Shown: positions 27,401 to 38,899 of the stretch, in pieces
How positions within the stretch are numbered: the stretch's first letter is position 1
How the letters are laid out: every line of letters begins with the position of its first letter
Assembly: GCA_003439945.1 (NCBI GenBank)
Contig: QVRM01002392.1
Coordinates: 69,575-133,574 of the forward strand
Length of the DNA: 64,000 bases
Direction of reading: 5' to 3'
Origin: Dermanyssus gallinae
Lineage: Eukaryota; Arthropoda; Arachnida; Mesostigmata; Dermanyssidae
Notes under the pieces: model-generated
The model's input: only the letters and a program-made list of their open reading frames with translations
Told to the model about the DNA's origin: nothing
Databases searched by the model: none
Translations under genes and position numbers: made by a program

Positions 27401-27601
27401 TTGTTACAGAGTGCGACAACATTTTCAATTAGCGAGGAAACAATTTGGCAGTTACGACTGCGTCGTCTTGAGGAACGGGTACTGCTCGCAACTGAAGGTT
27501 GGCAGGACTTCACTATTTGGAATGCTGGCAAGCAGGGCCGGCGCCTATACAGAAGCCTTTCCGAGTACTGCACGCGCTAAGGTACATATGAACTGCAAAA
27601 C

Positions 27602-27658
<57 letters not shown>

Positions 27659-28585
27659 CCCATTTACATATAGTGTAGTTCTAATGTTGTTAACTCTGAT
27701 AAATATTCAAAGATAACGCCCAACTTTGCTTGTAGGTGCGGGGATTTTGCGACGTCGACGAAAAAAAGATTGCTCGTGGCGAATATATTTTTGAAGAATC
27801 ACCCCTCCGGCCAAAACCACGCATACCTGTGGTTCATTTTACAAAGGTCAGTTTATTGGGCGATAAAGGCGTATGCTTAGCGAATATATGATAGAATAAG
27901 GTTTGACGTACCTTTAGCTTATATTACTAAGTTACACAGAAATGAGTTATCGACGTACAACCAGTTGGCATGTTATCGGGATCGAAACCATGATTTGTAA
28001 TGTCAGTTTCGCAGAGTATCTTCCAGACACCGTTCCGCCGTCTTATTATCAATAGGTTATATCGCTAACACGTTGTGTTAACTATTTTTCAGAAATTTAT
28101 CTTTTCTATCGTTTATAAGATTTGTATCACAGGTTTAGTAAATGCAGATGCTGTGTATTTACGTAGTTATCGAGCGCAGTTAATTTCTCAAAACATGTTG
28201 AGTTGATTGCATCATCCATATTTCATATAAGCCTGTTCTTCTTTCTTTGCAAAAAAGAACATAGAGCATATACGCATTGCTAGAATAAACATATTGAATA
28301 TCTATATATATGTGCGTATATCGTTTGCTCACACTTTTACTCGCAGCAATTGCAAAGTGTGATAGTGAGTTTCTAACAGTATGTATATGAAAACACTATT
28401 GGTTAATAAAGTAAGTACTTAATAGAATGGAGAAACGGTACTAATGCATGACCAACTGCACTTTCTTGCAGGCGCAGCCTCCGTTTGTCATATGTGTGAA
28501 GATGGACCTAATGTCGGGTGGTTTCGAAGAAAACCTTGCTTCTCTCGGTCTAACCGAAGGTCGCGACTTTATACATTTTGGCTAG
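22884..28585 (+). CDS. B3GNTL1: B3GNTL1/Qdg1-like family 2 glycosyltransferase, 7 exons, three frame breaks
   Basis: Exons inferred from reading frame plus GT/AG sites: 22884-22986, 24185-24330, 25727-25962, 26645-26842, 27410-27581, 27736-27846, 28472-28585 (TAG stop). In order they encode a GT-A nucleotide-binding start ([10 protein letters not shown]), VSVWNDAS, the DxD metal site (CFLDADDVM), [75 protein letters not shown] and [20 protein letters not shown]. This order and spacing match the human B3GNTL1 family along nearly its whole length. In vertebrates and flies this family has been linked to sugar transfer, including queuosine-tRNA glycosylation; that role is only inferred here. Exons 1, 3 and 5 each carry an excess of one base (mod 3) relative to their splice phases. 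Exon 5 would hit TAA just before its donor without a shift. Exons 2, 4, 6 and 7 are intact. The initiating exon is upstream and not identified. Alternatives: a recent pseudogene, or assembly indels. Confidence 0.88.
23631..23803 (-). mobile_element. SINE copy 2 (third family) in intron 1 of the glycosyltransferase gene
   Basis: On the minus strand GATGGCGTGGTAGGTGCATT is the box A region and AATTCAATCCCCGCCGTTGC a diverged box B region, followed by ATATATGGGGTCCGTCTTAC and a 3' body ending AACGTTAAATGTTGGCTGAG. The body matches copy 3. Confidence 0.75.
25190..25350 (-). mobile_element. tRNA-derived SINE (fourth family) in intron 2 of the glycosyltransferase gene
   Basis: On the minus strand GATGGCGAGTGCGGTAGAAA is box A, and GTCGCGGGTTCGATTCCGAC is box B, 45 bases downstream. 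A body CGGGTGGGAAGATGCCAGGA follows. Related, more diverged heads are visible at 27955-28060 (minus; GGTTTCGATCCC), 52330-52415 (minus; GGATTCGGTCCC) and partly at 21010-21055. Confidence 0.6.
26191..26320. repeat. 65-bp imperfect tandem duplication in a glycosyltransferase intron
   Basis: GTATCACGTAGTTTAATTAC and ATATCACATAGTTTAGTTAC, each followed by TTGCCTGAA(A/G)GAG, offset 65 bases. Confidence 0.8.
26427..26597 (-). mobile_element. SINE copy 3 (third family) in intron 3 of the glycosyltransferase gene
   Basis: On the minus strand TGTCGAGCCCAGTGTGTGGT-GCATTCGCGTGCGCCTCGCG is the head, AATTCGATTCCCACC box B, then GTGCACATTTGTGTTTATGG, and the body ends AACGTTAAATGTTGGCTGAC-GGTCAGCCCGAA, which contains the small palindrome GGCTGACGGTCAGCC. 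Confidence 0.8.
27606..27653. repeat. (TA)n array, 48 bp
   Basis: In the 154-bp intron between glycosyltransferase exons 5 and 6; it makes up about a third of that intron. Confidence 0.97.
27955..28060 (-). mobile_element. diverged SINE head (fourth family) in intron 6 of the glycosyltransferase gene
   Basis: Minus strand: GCGGAACGGTGTCTGGAAGA, then AATCATGGTTTCGATCCCGA with a box B-like core. Spacing between the two promoter boxes fits a tRNA-type head. Confidence 0.4.
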
Positions 28586-28589
28586 CATT

Positions 28590-31129
28590 TCGAGTAGCTC
28601 TTTACTAGTGCGCGATTTGGCTGAAGCATTCAAGCGGGCATGCCGTGCGACGTTAAGGCTTCGCTTGGCCGAGGTCTTTTCCGCGTTAAGCGTTAAGCGG
28701 GAGTTGAATGGGCGGAGTTGAACCAGCGAAAGACGTCTTCAGAGCATCGGTCGTCATCCGGCATGGATGTAGCATCTACTGGCTTCCGTACGATTTTAAT
28801 TGCATGTCCGGAGGTAACTCGACTGGTACACTCTGGAAAACACCAGTGTTCGACCTGACGCTTTGCTCTTCTTCTGCTAATTACACGCAAAAACGAGCCA
28901 CTCGATCCTAGTTTCGGTGCGCCATGCGTACAAAGATTTTGTTAATTCGAAAAGATGTCAAATGAAGAACGACATCTGTCTACCACACCTCCGCTAGATC
29001 TAACAAAGAGCATCGTCCTGCCTTCACAGCATGGCTTGCTGATTGTCGCGTGGTGGTCGAGGTGACGGCTCGTTGATTGTCGCAGTCGTCGAGGTGTACG
29101 TAGCCACGTCTAAACGCCCAGTGAGCGTATGATGTATCAGCGTATCTGTACTGTACACGTTTAGCTAGCCACCCACTGGAAACGCTGCCACTTACCACGT
29201 CGCCGGGATGTGCCCGGACTAGCTCAATACAGACTGTGTACATATTTTCAAATGAGATTTGTCATCGCATCTGTCCGAGCTCTTTAATCTGAGATTGCCT
29301 GTACAAGACAGAACCTGCGGTGTCTAGCAAGAGCCAAGCGAAAATATGATAGGCGCTCGCAGGCAGGAAATGTATATAGATGCGTATTTCGGTTTCAGTC
29401 GTAACACTGATTAAGCAATAATCAGACAATGCGCAAGGTGGCGCATTTACACTCAGCTGCACCCAGCTGGCTCATACGATCACGGTACGCCAGTGTCTGG
29501 GTTGACTGCCAAGTTATGCAGCTTGACCTCGCACCGCGGCGTAGAACAATCCACGAAGCTTGACGATAACCTAACCTAACCTTTACCTATTTGCTACTTC
29601 CATTCCGAGGGAGGGCCGGCTTAGCTACTTTGAGTGTATCCGCTGACACGTGTAGCAAGTCGTTAACAGCGGTGCTTCGCTGGAAGCCATGGAAGGAAAA
29701 TCTTTAGATTCGTTTGTTTCTCCGCCTAAGTTAATGGCGGAGAGACATCCACAGACCATGGTGACATTGTTGAAAAGTATTTTATATTAGTTTTATACGA
29801 AAGATCTAATATGTAGATATATACAAAACTTGGACCAGACTGTCGACGCAAAGTTACATAGATATGCGCAAGAACACACTTTTATACAAGCATAAAATAT
29901 TGTAAAAATTGCGACGCTAGTTTTGCGATTTAGACATTTGTACTAAATATCAATGTAATATATACATTACATGCATATTAAAGCAACTTTTTTTGCAAAA
30001 CAAATGCGTGTGAACGTGTGGTTAATCGATTTGAGTATTGCTGGGGAAATGCCGTTAATAACCATCGCGCTATTTTCCAAATAAATAAAATCTGGAAGAC
30101 CAGGAAAAAGTGGTTATCTTCACATTTCCAATTGAATTATTCAAAATACAAGCATAAGGTAAGGCACATTGATAGGCGTTGCAAGCTTGAACATAATGTA
30201 ACTATCTACAAAAATGAGTTTGAGCTATTTTTGTTATTGGCATCTTGTGTTACATATACTCGCATGTGCTCCCATACTTTTTGTTAGAGATATCATTATT
30301 TCTTTTTCGTATTTTAATTAAGGTAATAATGGTTCCGTTTCAACGACAATGTCATGCATGAATGAGGTTGTATCTGGCTTAAAATAGTCCTCGAGTATGT
30401 CCTTGTTGTTACGTTAAAGTGGTTATATTATGCCAGTTGCCATTTTTACTTTTGCTGCTTTAAGGGTCATCCGAAAACTTGTTTTCCTCATACGAAACTT
30501 GGCAGCAGAAATTTTCGTTTTTATTATTTAGTGTTCTGTTATGTAGTTGTGCTGTAAGAAAGAAGTCATCGCTATAAAAGCACCACTCGGGTGCCATTAA
30601 TCATTTTACCGTTGTGCAGGTCTAAGCGAGACCTCAAGACATTTTAACATAGTGCCGCTTTTTGGCAGAAAAGTCCACCATCGTTTCGCAGAGGATTCTG
30701 TCCATATATTTTATAGGGCACCATTAGTAAATCATCTTGCAAGGTTAGGTTATCGAGGAGCGTTTCTTCACTTCGCATAGATATTTAAATTAATTCTGGC
30801 TACCGTTGCGGCTAATGCACGCAGGTTGACAACCATAGCAGCAAACTTACCCGTGACAACCATGCCAGTATGAGACGAATGCCTGTCATTGAAAAACTGC
30901 GGACTGCTAAGGAGGTAACAACACCTACGTGATCGAAGTGCTACGAAGTGTACAAGCTAGGTTGTCGTAGCAGTTTAGCAGTTTACAACTAGCTTACAGT
31001 TTTCACTCAATATCTCCCGTGCAACTACCTTGTACGTTCAACTTGCATAATTGGTGCCGGCTCGACCTGGTGCGGTGAATCTGAGATTTGCTTCAAAAGA
31101 GCAGTCTAGTCCCTCTGCGGAGTTATAGC

Positions 31130-31163
<34 letters not shown>

Positions 31164-31320
31164 ATAGGAGGAAGCCACGTCACAGAACGCTGTAGCATCC
31201 AATTCCAGGAACGCACTTTCCATTTGACCACAAAGGCATGGTAGCGTGGTTAGGGCTCTTCTTGACGTCATAATTGTATTTAATTGTTCTAGTTCTGTTT
31301 CAAAAATTGCGGATCATGTA
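28590..31320. other. no supported gene
   Basis: The 3' flank of the glycosyltransferase gene, then AT-rich DNA with (TA)n at 31133-31160. An 87-residue minus frame at 28980-29243 has no recognised domain. Confidence 0.55.
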
Positions 31321-31325
31321 TAAAC

Positions 31326-32258
31326 GTGGTAGCTAATACATGGTCTTGCCTGCAGCATCAAGTTAAAGGCAAAGTTAAAAAGCAGAAATTTCGCCGTGGG
31401 GGTCGATTGGCGGCAGCAGACGAAATACCCTGTTGTGGCCAACCGCTGGAATTTGTCAACTCTTTCCCGTGTTTGGGCCTGAGACTACACTATACGGGAA
31501 CGACCTTTACCCACCATATGGGCTACAGATGTCGGGCGGCTATTGCCTCTATTCACACAGAGGTAAGAGACCCTCGACGACTGTCTTTGAGTGCGGCCGT
31601 GCGTCTTTTTGAGCTTAAGATGGTGCCAATGTTGAGCTGCAGCTATGGCAGAGTCTGGGGCCATCTTTCAGCGGCAAATTTTGCGCAGCTAGAAAGATGC
31701 TTCACAATATATATGAAGCGGGTCTTTTTCTTACCGCGGACGGCAAGAAGCCGCTTCGTGTACCTGCTAGCGGGTTGCGGGCCGGCAGTAGAAACAATCT
31801 GAGTCAGGCTTAGGTCACCTATTACAAGGATACTTCAGCAATTTATGTTGGATTGGCAGGGAAAAGTGACCGAGGCCTCGGCAGAGGTTGCGCAATTGGG
31901 TGTGTACCTCGCCAGGGAGCTTTGGGATGGGATGGCACGCACTAGCCGGCACGTGTACACACGATACATTGCGCATGGCTATCATCACTTGGTATGTTTG
32001 ACCCAAGGATTTCACCAAGTTGGCGATCAATGTCGTTGCCGGTTCTGCTCGCAGATATGGGCTAAATACCACGCAGCGAGCTGCCAGACGCATCGGCGGT
32101 CTTTGCACTTTTTGCCCGGTAGGACGGTCGCCGAGGTATTTAAATTGCATATACATAATGAATTGTATGATAATTATGTACCATCTTTAAATGCAATGTT
32201 ATTGCAAAATAAAAAATATATAAAAAGCAGAACGGCTAGCTCTAGTTTTTCCTGGTAA
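31326..32258 (+). pseudogene. R1-like non-LTR retrotransposon, C-terminal fragment with CCHC motif
   Basis: Two adjacent frames, broken once near 31800, give FRRGGRLAAADEIPC, LEFVNSFPCLGLRLHYTG and RLFELKMVPMLSCSYG, then in the next frame RHVYTRYIAHGYHHLVC and the zinc-knuckle-like CRCRFCSQIWAKYHAASC. This is the region after the reverse transcriptase in R1-type elements, ending with a C-x-C-x2-C...H-x4-C motif. A, T and ACAT repeats follow at about 32.27 kb. A homologous fragment lies at 36.7-37.3 kb on the other strand. Confidence 0.7.
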
Positions 32259-32977
32259 ACCCAGCACCCTGACATACATACATACATCTATACAAAGCAG
32301 TATATTTTTCTTATATGTGCATGTATTAAAATTTGCTAACAATTGTGATGTGTAAACGTGTGAACTAGATTAGTTAACGGTAATGATTATTATTAGTTTA
32401 TTATATGTTCTTACTAGGTACCCACAATAAATGCAGCGTTTCTCCTTTAGATAGCCAGCGACAGCATCTGTCTTACAAGCTCACCTCACGTCGATATCCT
32501 GTAATCTTTTGCATTCGTTTAGCCTACACTTTAGAGAGCAAGTCAGTTATCTTACTAATCGGTGTCAGGATCTTTGTTGCCGCTACCCATACTGACTAGA
32601 TTGAGCTATGATGCAGATCGGATACGACCGCCGTACATAAGACCGTCGCATGCCAAACTGAGGATTTTCAATACGCTCTGAATGGCGTGGCATCAGAAAC
32701 TGTCTTACCCTTAGTTGCCAAGGCAAGTTCGGTTTAAGTGTGTATGACATGTTAACCCTCTCTCTAAGATGTCTTTTTTTCGGAGTGAGGTTGAGATTAC
32801 TAATGAGATTACTAAAATCCGTGACAGTGATGCTGCCCGACTTAAGAGCACAAATTGTGCAACTGCGAGATAACCAGCCTTCCTGTACAGAAACTAACTA
32901 CATCGACGTGTTCGTGGGAAAAAAAATAAAATATATATATATATATATACATACATAATTCTGAATTGAAAATCATA

Positions 32978-33452
32978 TTACGTCGGCCAGACGATGTATC
33001 ATGGTCGTTTAGAAGATAATTCGCAAAATTGTAGTTATTTTATTAGCCTGCATGCCCAATACCTTAAAATTATAACTCTTCGGCTTTTCATTGTGCTTAA
33101 AACTAACACCTTCATGACGATCATTTTGGTAAATGTATGGCAATGCAATCCAAGATTGTGGAGTAATCGAGATTGACGCATAAATGACTGACTCCATCGA
33201 TAAATTACTCTATGCATTCAATCTCGACATGCCCGCCGAAAAATCTTAGTTACTCTGCAATCTCGCATCGCCATAGATTTTGTACCAAAATTATCGTCGT
33301 GAAAAGCGCATCCGCCTGAATGTGTTAGTTTCGAGTGCTGAGAATAGTCGTAGGGTTATGGTTTTGATGCAATGGGCGTTAAGACTAATAAAGAACTTCA
33401 TTTTTTGCGAATTTTCTTCTAAACGACCATGTTGCATTTTCTGGCCGACGTT
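32978..33452. mobile_element. foldback (MITE-like) element of about 475 bp, arms about 225 bp, TTA flanks
   Basis: The left end CGTCGGCCAGACGATGTATC-ATGGTCGTTTAGAAGATAAT and the right end, inverted, CGTCGGCCAGAAAATGCAAC-ATGGTCGTTTAGAAGAAAAT pair almost base for base. The pairing continues inward through AAACTAACAC(C/A)TTCA, TTTTGGTA and GAGTAAT to a centre near 33205. TTA directly flanks both ends (before CGTCGG and after CCGACG), as expected for the 3-bp TWA target of PIF/Harbinger elements. The open frames in the arms are antisense echoes of each other, not genes. No transposase lies within it. Confidence 0.85.
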
Positions 33453-33459
33453 ATATGCT

Positions 33460-34950
33460 CTTCAGTTCTAATTTTCTCACGAACACGACAATTTGCTTAG
33501 TTATGTATAGAAGGACTGGTTGTCTCGCAATTGTGTTTCTATATGCTCATATGCATATCTATGCAATAACACCAGTTTTATGGATTTCAGTAGTATTACT
33601 TTTACTCCGTAACAAGACTTCTCAGAGACCATGCTCTATTGGAAAAATACTATTTACTCTACTCTTACGAGCTCCACAGTTCTCTATGCCGAGCTTTCAT
33701 CTATCTGGAAGACCCTATATTTAAGCTGGGTTCCCATAAAAAGGTACGAAAATGACACTCTGGGTATAATTAAAGCCTTTATTCAAAAGTTTATTCGAAA
33801 AGCGCCAGAGGCCTGAGCACAATTATCCCACCGTTTCACGAGCTGAAGAATTTCCTGTTATTAGAATTATTGCGGCTGTGACAAGAGCTAGTTCTCCACT
33901 GTGTCCTTCAGTTTGTCGTCCGTGTTAAAGCCTTCACTTTGAATTATTTTTGAAGGTAACGATGCATGCTTTTGTATGTCCCGCTTTGTATCTGACTCGA
34001 AGCGATAGCATCAACTCTCGTCACCAGTAAAGACCCGTCTCAACAAGTTGACTTGTCATGAGACCTGAAGAGGTGTTACAGCGCTAACCCCATACTCAAT
34101 TTCTTTTGTTGTTTGCTGAGCTTCTTCGGAACCGACTGCGGTAACACGATCCAGTAACCCAACCTGCCATACACAATTGTCCATACTGCTCCAACGCTGT
34201 CTCTACTCCGTCATGTGCGGGCGCCTGCGCATAATCACGCCGGGCACTCCATTCACGTCCCAAGGTGTCTCACTATGTTATTCAAAGCGGGTTATTCAAA
34301 TTTCAACCCATCTCGTTGAGTAAGATTCGGGTTTCACTCATTTTGATATACATATATGTTCAAGAAATATTCAAAACACCATCTCACTCTAATTTCATGT
34401 TTATATCTCTTTGACGTTGTTAACGTTCTCTTTTCTTGTCGGGGGCGGTCTTAAAGGTAGAGAAGGAAGCGGTTAAGGCCGTTCAGCGAAAATGCTGCGA
34501 TGCGTACTCTGGCGTCGGCTCCCGTGGAGGTCGGGTGGCGGAGATGTCGTCACGTAAACGACTTAAAACGTCGTAAGTTGCAACAGTGTAGCCGCTAAAA
34601 GGGCGGTTGGCCTCAGAATGCCGACGTTGAAATTTCTTTATTTTTTAAAATTTTTAAACCTTTTTACTCCATGGGGTTCCCTACTACGTAGGTAGAAGAA
34701 ACCTTTTCTTCTTACAGCTGTTACAACGTTTCGTACCTTTTCATTTGAACCCACCTAATTTATATTATCGTATTTTTTGCAACTCATAAGAGTTGTAGCA
34801 ATAGCTCAGTCCACTGCCCACATGTGTAAACCCAAATTGACAAATCTTAAAAATAACTGCATCGAAAACGAGCATGTTTCAAGCTACGATCGATTCCACG
34901 ACATTTTTTGTTAGGGTTACCGACCGGCACCGCCACTCCCTTTGGTTCAA

Positions 34951-35015
<65 letters not shown>

Positions 35016-35980
35016 GAGATAGAGATGCTTTCCGCGGGTATCCAAACGTCAAAATCTCTGCGCTGGCAAAGATAGGTAACACAAGACAATGCATCTAGTG
35101 TACGTAGTGTGCGCTGAGGTGTTTGTCCAAGATTGACCTATGTGTGTGCATGATGAGTGATGCATCAAGTATCTATGCGTCAAGTAAAGTCATCACATAG
35201 CTCTTATTTCATTACTGATCATACTAGTGAGACGCCACGAACATGCATATCTACAAAGCACGCACATACCGTCTGCAGACTTTGACGTTGCACGTTGCGA
35301 CCTCGCCATGCGTGACCTTGCGTGCGCACGTGCGCACGCATCACCTTACGTTTAAGCCCTCGAAAGCTACCGCTGGGTGGCGCTTTCTCGGTGAGGCGTC
35401 ACGCCTCAGTCAAAAGGACGCCACACTCTAACCTGGTCACACCCATCTCTCCCGGTCTTTGGCATCGCCGGCAGTCACCAATCAAACGTAAGTTACCAGA
35501 CTCATCATTACATCACACTCCATCTTAACCATCATCAATACCCCGATCACTACCGCCTTACTTACTACCGCCACAAGCAGCAAAGGACGCCGCAAGCTTT
35601 TTGTAGTTACTTTTCTGTAATTAGTCATCAACTGTTTGACTACTTGACTTGACTTCTTGTTTCTTTGTTTTCCGCCAAGCGGTTTACTACTCGTTCTTTA
35701 GGCTTGGTTCCACAACAACTTTCCTGCTGTGTCACTTAGATCTTGTTACTGCACAATCGACACCACCTACTTGTTATGGGTGCAAATGCTGACGGGCTGT
35801 GTGAGAAGAGTCGCAGCCGGCACCGGGTCATGCCAGACCAGTAACAGCAATTGCAGCAGTAACAACAACAACAGCGGTAACCTGTTTTTTGTGGTCAATC
35901 TGTCGGTAGTTAAGACAACGCATACCCTTCGCAAATACATCACCTTTAACATACGATAGTGTAATGAATTTAGTTGTCGC
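33460..35980. other. no supported gene
   Basis: Only the (TA)n array at 34953 and (AAC/AGC) repeats near 35840-35880. Confidence 0.6.
34953..35012. repeat. (TA)n array, 60 bp
   Basis: Pure AT repeat. Confidence 0.97.
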
Positions 35981-35988
35981 GTAATATA

Positions 35989-36189
35989 CCGAGCAAGGTG
36001 GCTTAGTGGCAAAGCCTTTGCCTTGCACTCGGGAGGACTGGGTTCGAACCCCAGACCGGCCACTCTTAAATTGGTTTGCATGGTTTCCAATTTAAACAAA
36101 GGTAAATGCCGGAGTGGAGTAAACTTAGCCATGACATGAAACATCCGTACACAGGCAATTGCCTTACAGAAAATCTAAAAAAAAAAAAA
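35989..36189 (+). mobile_element. tRNA-derived SINE (second family), full length, 201 bp
   Basis: The head CCGAGCAAGGTGGCTTAGTG contains box A (TGGCTTAGTGG), and box B is GGTTCGAACCCC at about 36042-36053. The body GGTAAATGCCGGAGTGGAGT and AAACTTAGCCATGACATGAA leads to a run of A at 36177-36189. TAATATA flanks both sides (35982-35988 and 36190-36196), a plausible short target duplication. Although the 70-base head can be drawn as a tRNA-like cloverleaf, the downstream body and tail show it is a SINE rather than a tRNA gene. Confidence 0.85.
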
Positions 36190-36704
36190 TAATATAATGA
36201 GGAGATCACTGATCTCTTTTATACACACAGTGAGAAATTGGGGGTCGAAACTTTTTGGGCGAAAAGGAAAGTAGGCAGAACTGAAAGTCAATAGAGATGG
36301 ATGTACAGGGCGAGTCGGGGGGACGACTAGGGAAGCGGTGATTTGCCGCTTGTATGTTTACTTAACAGGGTAATAATCAAAAGCCATAGACTTGTTTGGT
36401 TGTGTGATGGGTGCTACGTGAGTATGACGGAAGACCATAAGAATTCTCGGAACGAAGTTCAGTTTATTGCCAAGCCTACGTGCGTGCCTCAGTGCACCGC
36501 GGACCGAGTCTTACTCTGCTCTGACACCCTCCTCACTCAGCAACACTAGCTGTGAACAAGTGCTACCGCTGTTGTCGGTAGCCTGTTGGCCGACTATGAA
36601 CTGGAGTGCAGGTAGCGCCACATGGCGGAACAGACTCGTATACATAGTATATTATTTTATATTCCCTCCCATGCATTGTAATTACAATTAAAATTACGTT
36701 TATT

Positions 36705-37340
36705 TCACTCAAATTGAGTATAATATACATTTAAAATATTTCTTCTTGAAGCTCTAGCTCCTTCACGCTTCCGACGAGAGAAGTGCAACGATTTTCGGTC
36801 CAGCGTTGTGCATTCCACTGCATGGTACTTGGCACACCTTTGCAGGCAGAACCGGCAGGTGCACAACTCGTACTCCTCATGAAAGGTTGCGTTTGAACAT
36901 GCCAGGTAGTGATAACCATGCACTATGTACCTGGTGTATACGTGGCGATTGTCACATGCAGGACCAGACCAAAGAGGCAAGGCATTGAAAACGTCCAAAC
37001 CACGGACCTCTCGTCTGGCCTGTTCGATTCATACATATCATTCATGATAGATTCCCACTCCAAAATAAAACATTCGTAAGGTACTGTACGCGGCATCTTC
37101 AGCCTTAGCCGGATTGTTTTAGCAGCCGATGGGCAGCCTGACATGAGATACAAAAGCGGCTCCTTGCTCGGATAGGCAAGCAAAGCACTCGCTTCATGTA
37201 TAATGAAAATCACCTTTTAAGCTGGTTAAAATTCGCCAGCGTGAGGTGGTTCCACACCCTGTCAAGACCGTACATCAGCCCCGGAACAATCTTAAGCATG
37301 AAGAGCCTCACTGCTGAGAGATCTTGATTATATAACTCTA
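36705..37340 (-). pseudogene. second R1-like C-terminal fragment, opposite orientation
   Basis: The minus-strand frame 36998-36705 reads RHVYTRYIVHGYHYLAC, then CTCRFCLQRCAKYHAVEC and RKSLHF, matching the fragment at 31.9-32.1 kb residue by residue over about 60 positions. Upstream on the minus strand (37.33-37.0 kb) a degraded frame contains a LYLMSGCPSAAKTIRLRL segment that matches VYLLAGCGPAVETI of the other copy. It is the same family, 5' truncated and inactive. Its 3' end is AT-rich near 36.7 kb. Confidence 0.65.
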
Positions 37341-37344
37341 CAGT

Positions 37345-37769
37345 TGTTGACCGCCCATGGTTGGTGTTCGACTAAAAATGGTTGCCGCCCCTTTATACAT
37401 ACCCAGAAGCGTCAGAAGTCAATCTTTAGTTGCCTTCTAATAAAAGAAAAATGGGTTTTGTCTCCCGTTTCAGCTATATCCAAAATAGTACGTTTCTATA
37501 CAACTCTTTATGGTTTTATGAAATATCAAAAAAACAACAGCAACAACAACGCTAATAGGAGTCGATACACGTAAGAAAGGCGAACCTACGAAACGAATGT
37601 ACTCGTCCGTATGTAGTATATTTGCGTATTCTAACGATGCAAAAACAAACTCTGAGCAAACTTGCGATCATCGGAACTAGTACATCCTTGTTACAATGGC
37701 AAAACAATTTTTCAACAAAACGTGCTCAAATCCCAAAAAATATTATGGAAAATCCTGTTATTACTTGTT

Positions 37770-37819
<50 letters not shown>

Positions 37820-38890
37820 AAGCTTTGACTCGAACGCCAGAATCTGTTCGATCTAATCCTACAATATGCGATCTTGTTGGAAGTTATGGAGTAGAATATG
37901 TGAACACATCGTCATCTGTTATCCGAGAGCCGAGCGAACGCTCCGCGAAAAAAAAATTGACTTACGTTTCAATGCAGTCGCAGACTGGAACTCGCCATTT
38001 GAAGAGCGAACACAGTCAGGGCGCCGAAGACAGCGCTTATATATATATATAGATCTATATATACGCGAATTCAAATGCTCTTTAATTTAATTGAAAAACT
38101 GTTAGCAACTAAGCCTGAACGCGTACCCACCGTGTAAACCGCATTTTTATTATTGATTAAATTATAACTATTCATCACCTCACATACCATCACTGGACCT
38201 GTATACAAATATGTTCACCCGCTCGTTCATTTCGTATTGATTTTCCTGAGAAGCGAATGCAGCGAGACTCCGCCAGAGACGCCACGTCTATTTTTGTTCG
38301 CTCGTTTGTTGTAAGCTTAGAACGATGGGCGGGCTATATATAATTATCGGTTGACATTCGAATGCCTGCCAATTAATGTGTGGAGGAGACAAGGCGGCAT
38401 CGGGAGTACCAGGCATGTAGCAGCTGCAAGAAGTGGCAACCTGGCGTTGTTTTTATTTTAACGTCAACCTAGAGCGTCGAGGGTTCGTCATAGGAATACT
38501 ATGTATTGCAGTGGTCGTATGGCGCTGGTAGCTGAAGTTAAATAGATACATGGGCGGAACAATGGACCGAGAATGGTCGAATAGTACAAAATGCCGCATT
38601 TTTCGGAAACAACCGGCAAGCATCGGCACACCAACAACTGGTTGGCACTCGCTGCTAAAGGCGATGTGTACGTAGGCAAGTTACTGCTATCGAACTACAA
38701 CTCTCATCAAGCAGCTAGCTACACGGATTACATTCATGATTGCTCAACCAGTCAATTCCTCTCCTTCTTTCTCGCTATTTCTGTATTGTTCTTTCCCCTT
38801 CTTATTAGTGAGTCTTGGGTGTGAGTAAGTGTGTGTACTGATGGTTCTGGTGATGATACGGGAATAGTCAAAATAAACATTATATAATTA
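37345..38890. other. no supported gene
   Basis: (TA)n at 37772-37817 and 38038-38051; otherwise nothing recognised. Confidence 0.6.
37772..37817. repeat. (TA)n array, 46 bp
   Basis: Pure TA. Confidence 0.97.
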
Positions 38891-38899
38891 GTTGTGTTC

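Noticed and set aside
29566..29582. Telomere-like AACCTAACCTAACC (arthropod TTAGG)
   Set aside because: Only about three units with no array; likely chance or a tiny interstitial remnant.
33009..33471. Three open frames giving related peptides (e.g. VLVLSTMKSRRV and LNVLVSSAENSRRV)
   Set aside because: They are the two arms of the foldback read in opposite directions, so similarity reflects DNA duplication, not coding selection.
36000..36062. A tRNA gene
   Set aside because: Box A and box B are present, but the SINE body, A-tail, target duplication and second headless copy show it is a SINE. The same applies at 3.6, 25.3 and 60.4 kb.
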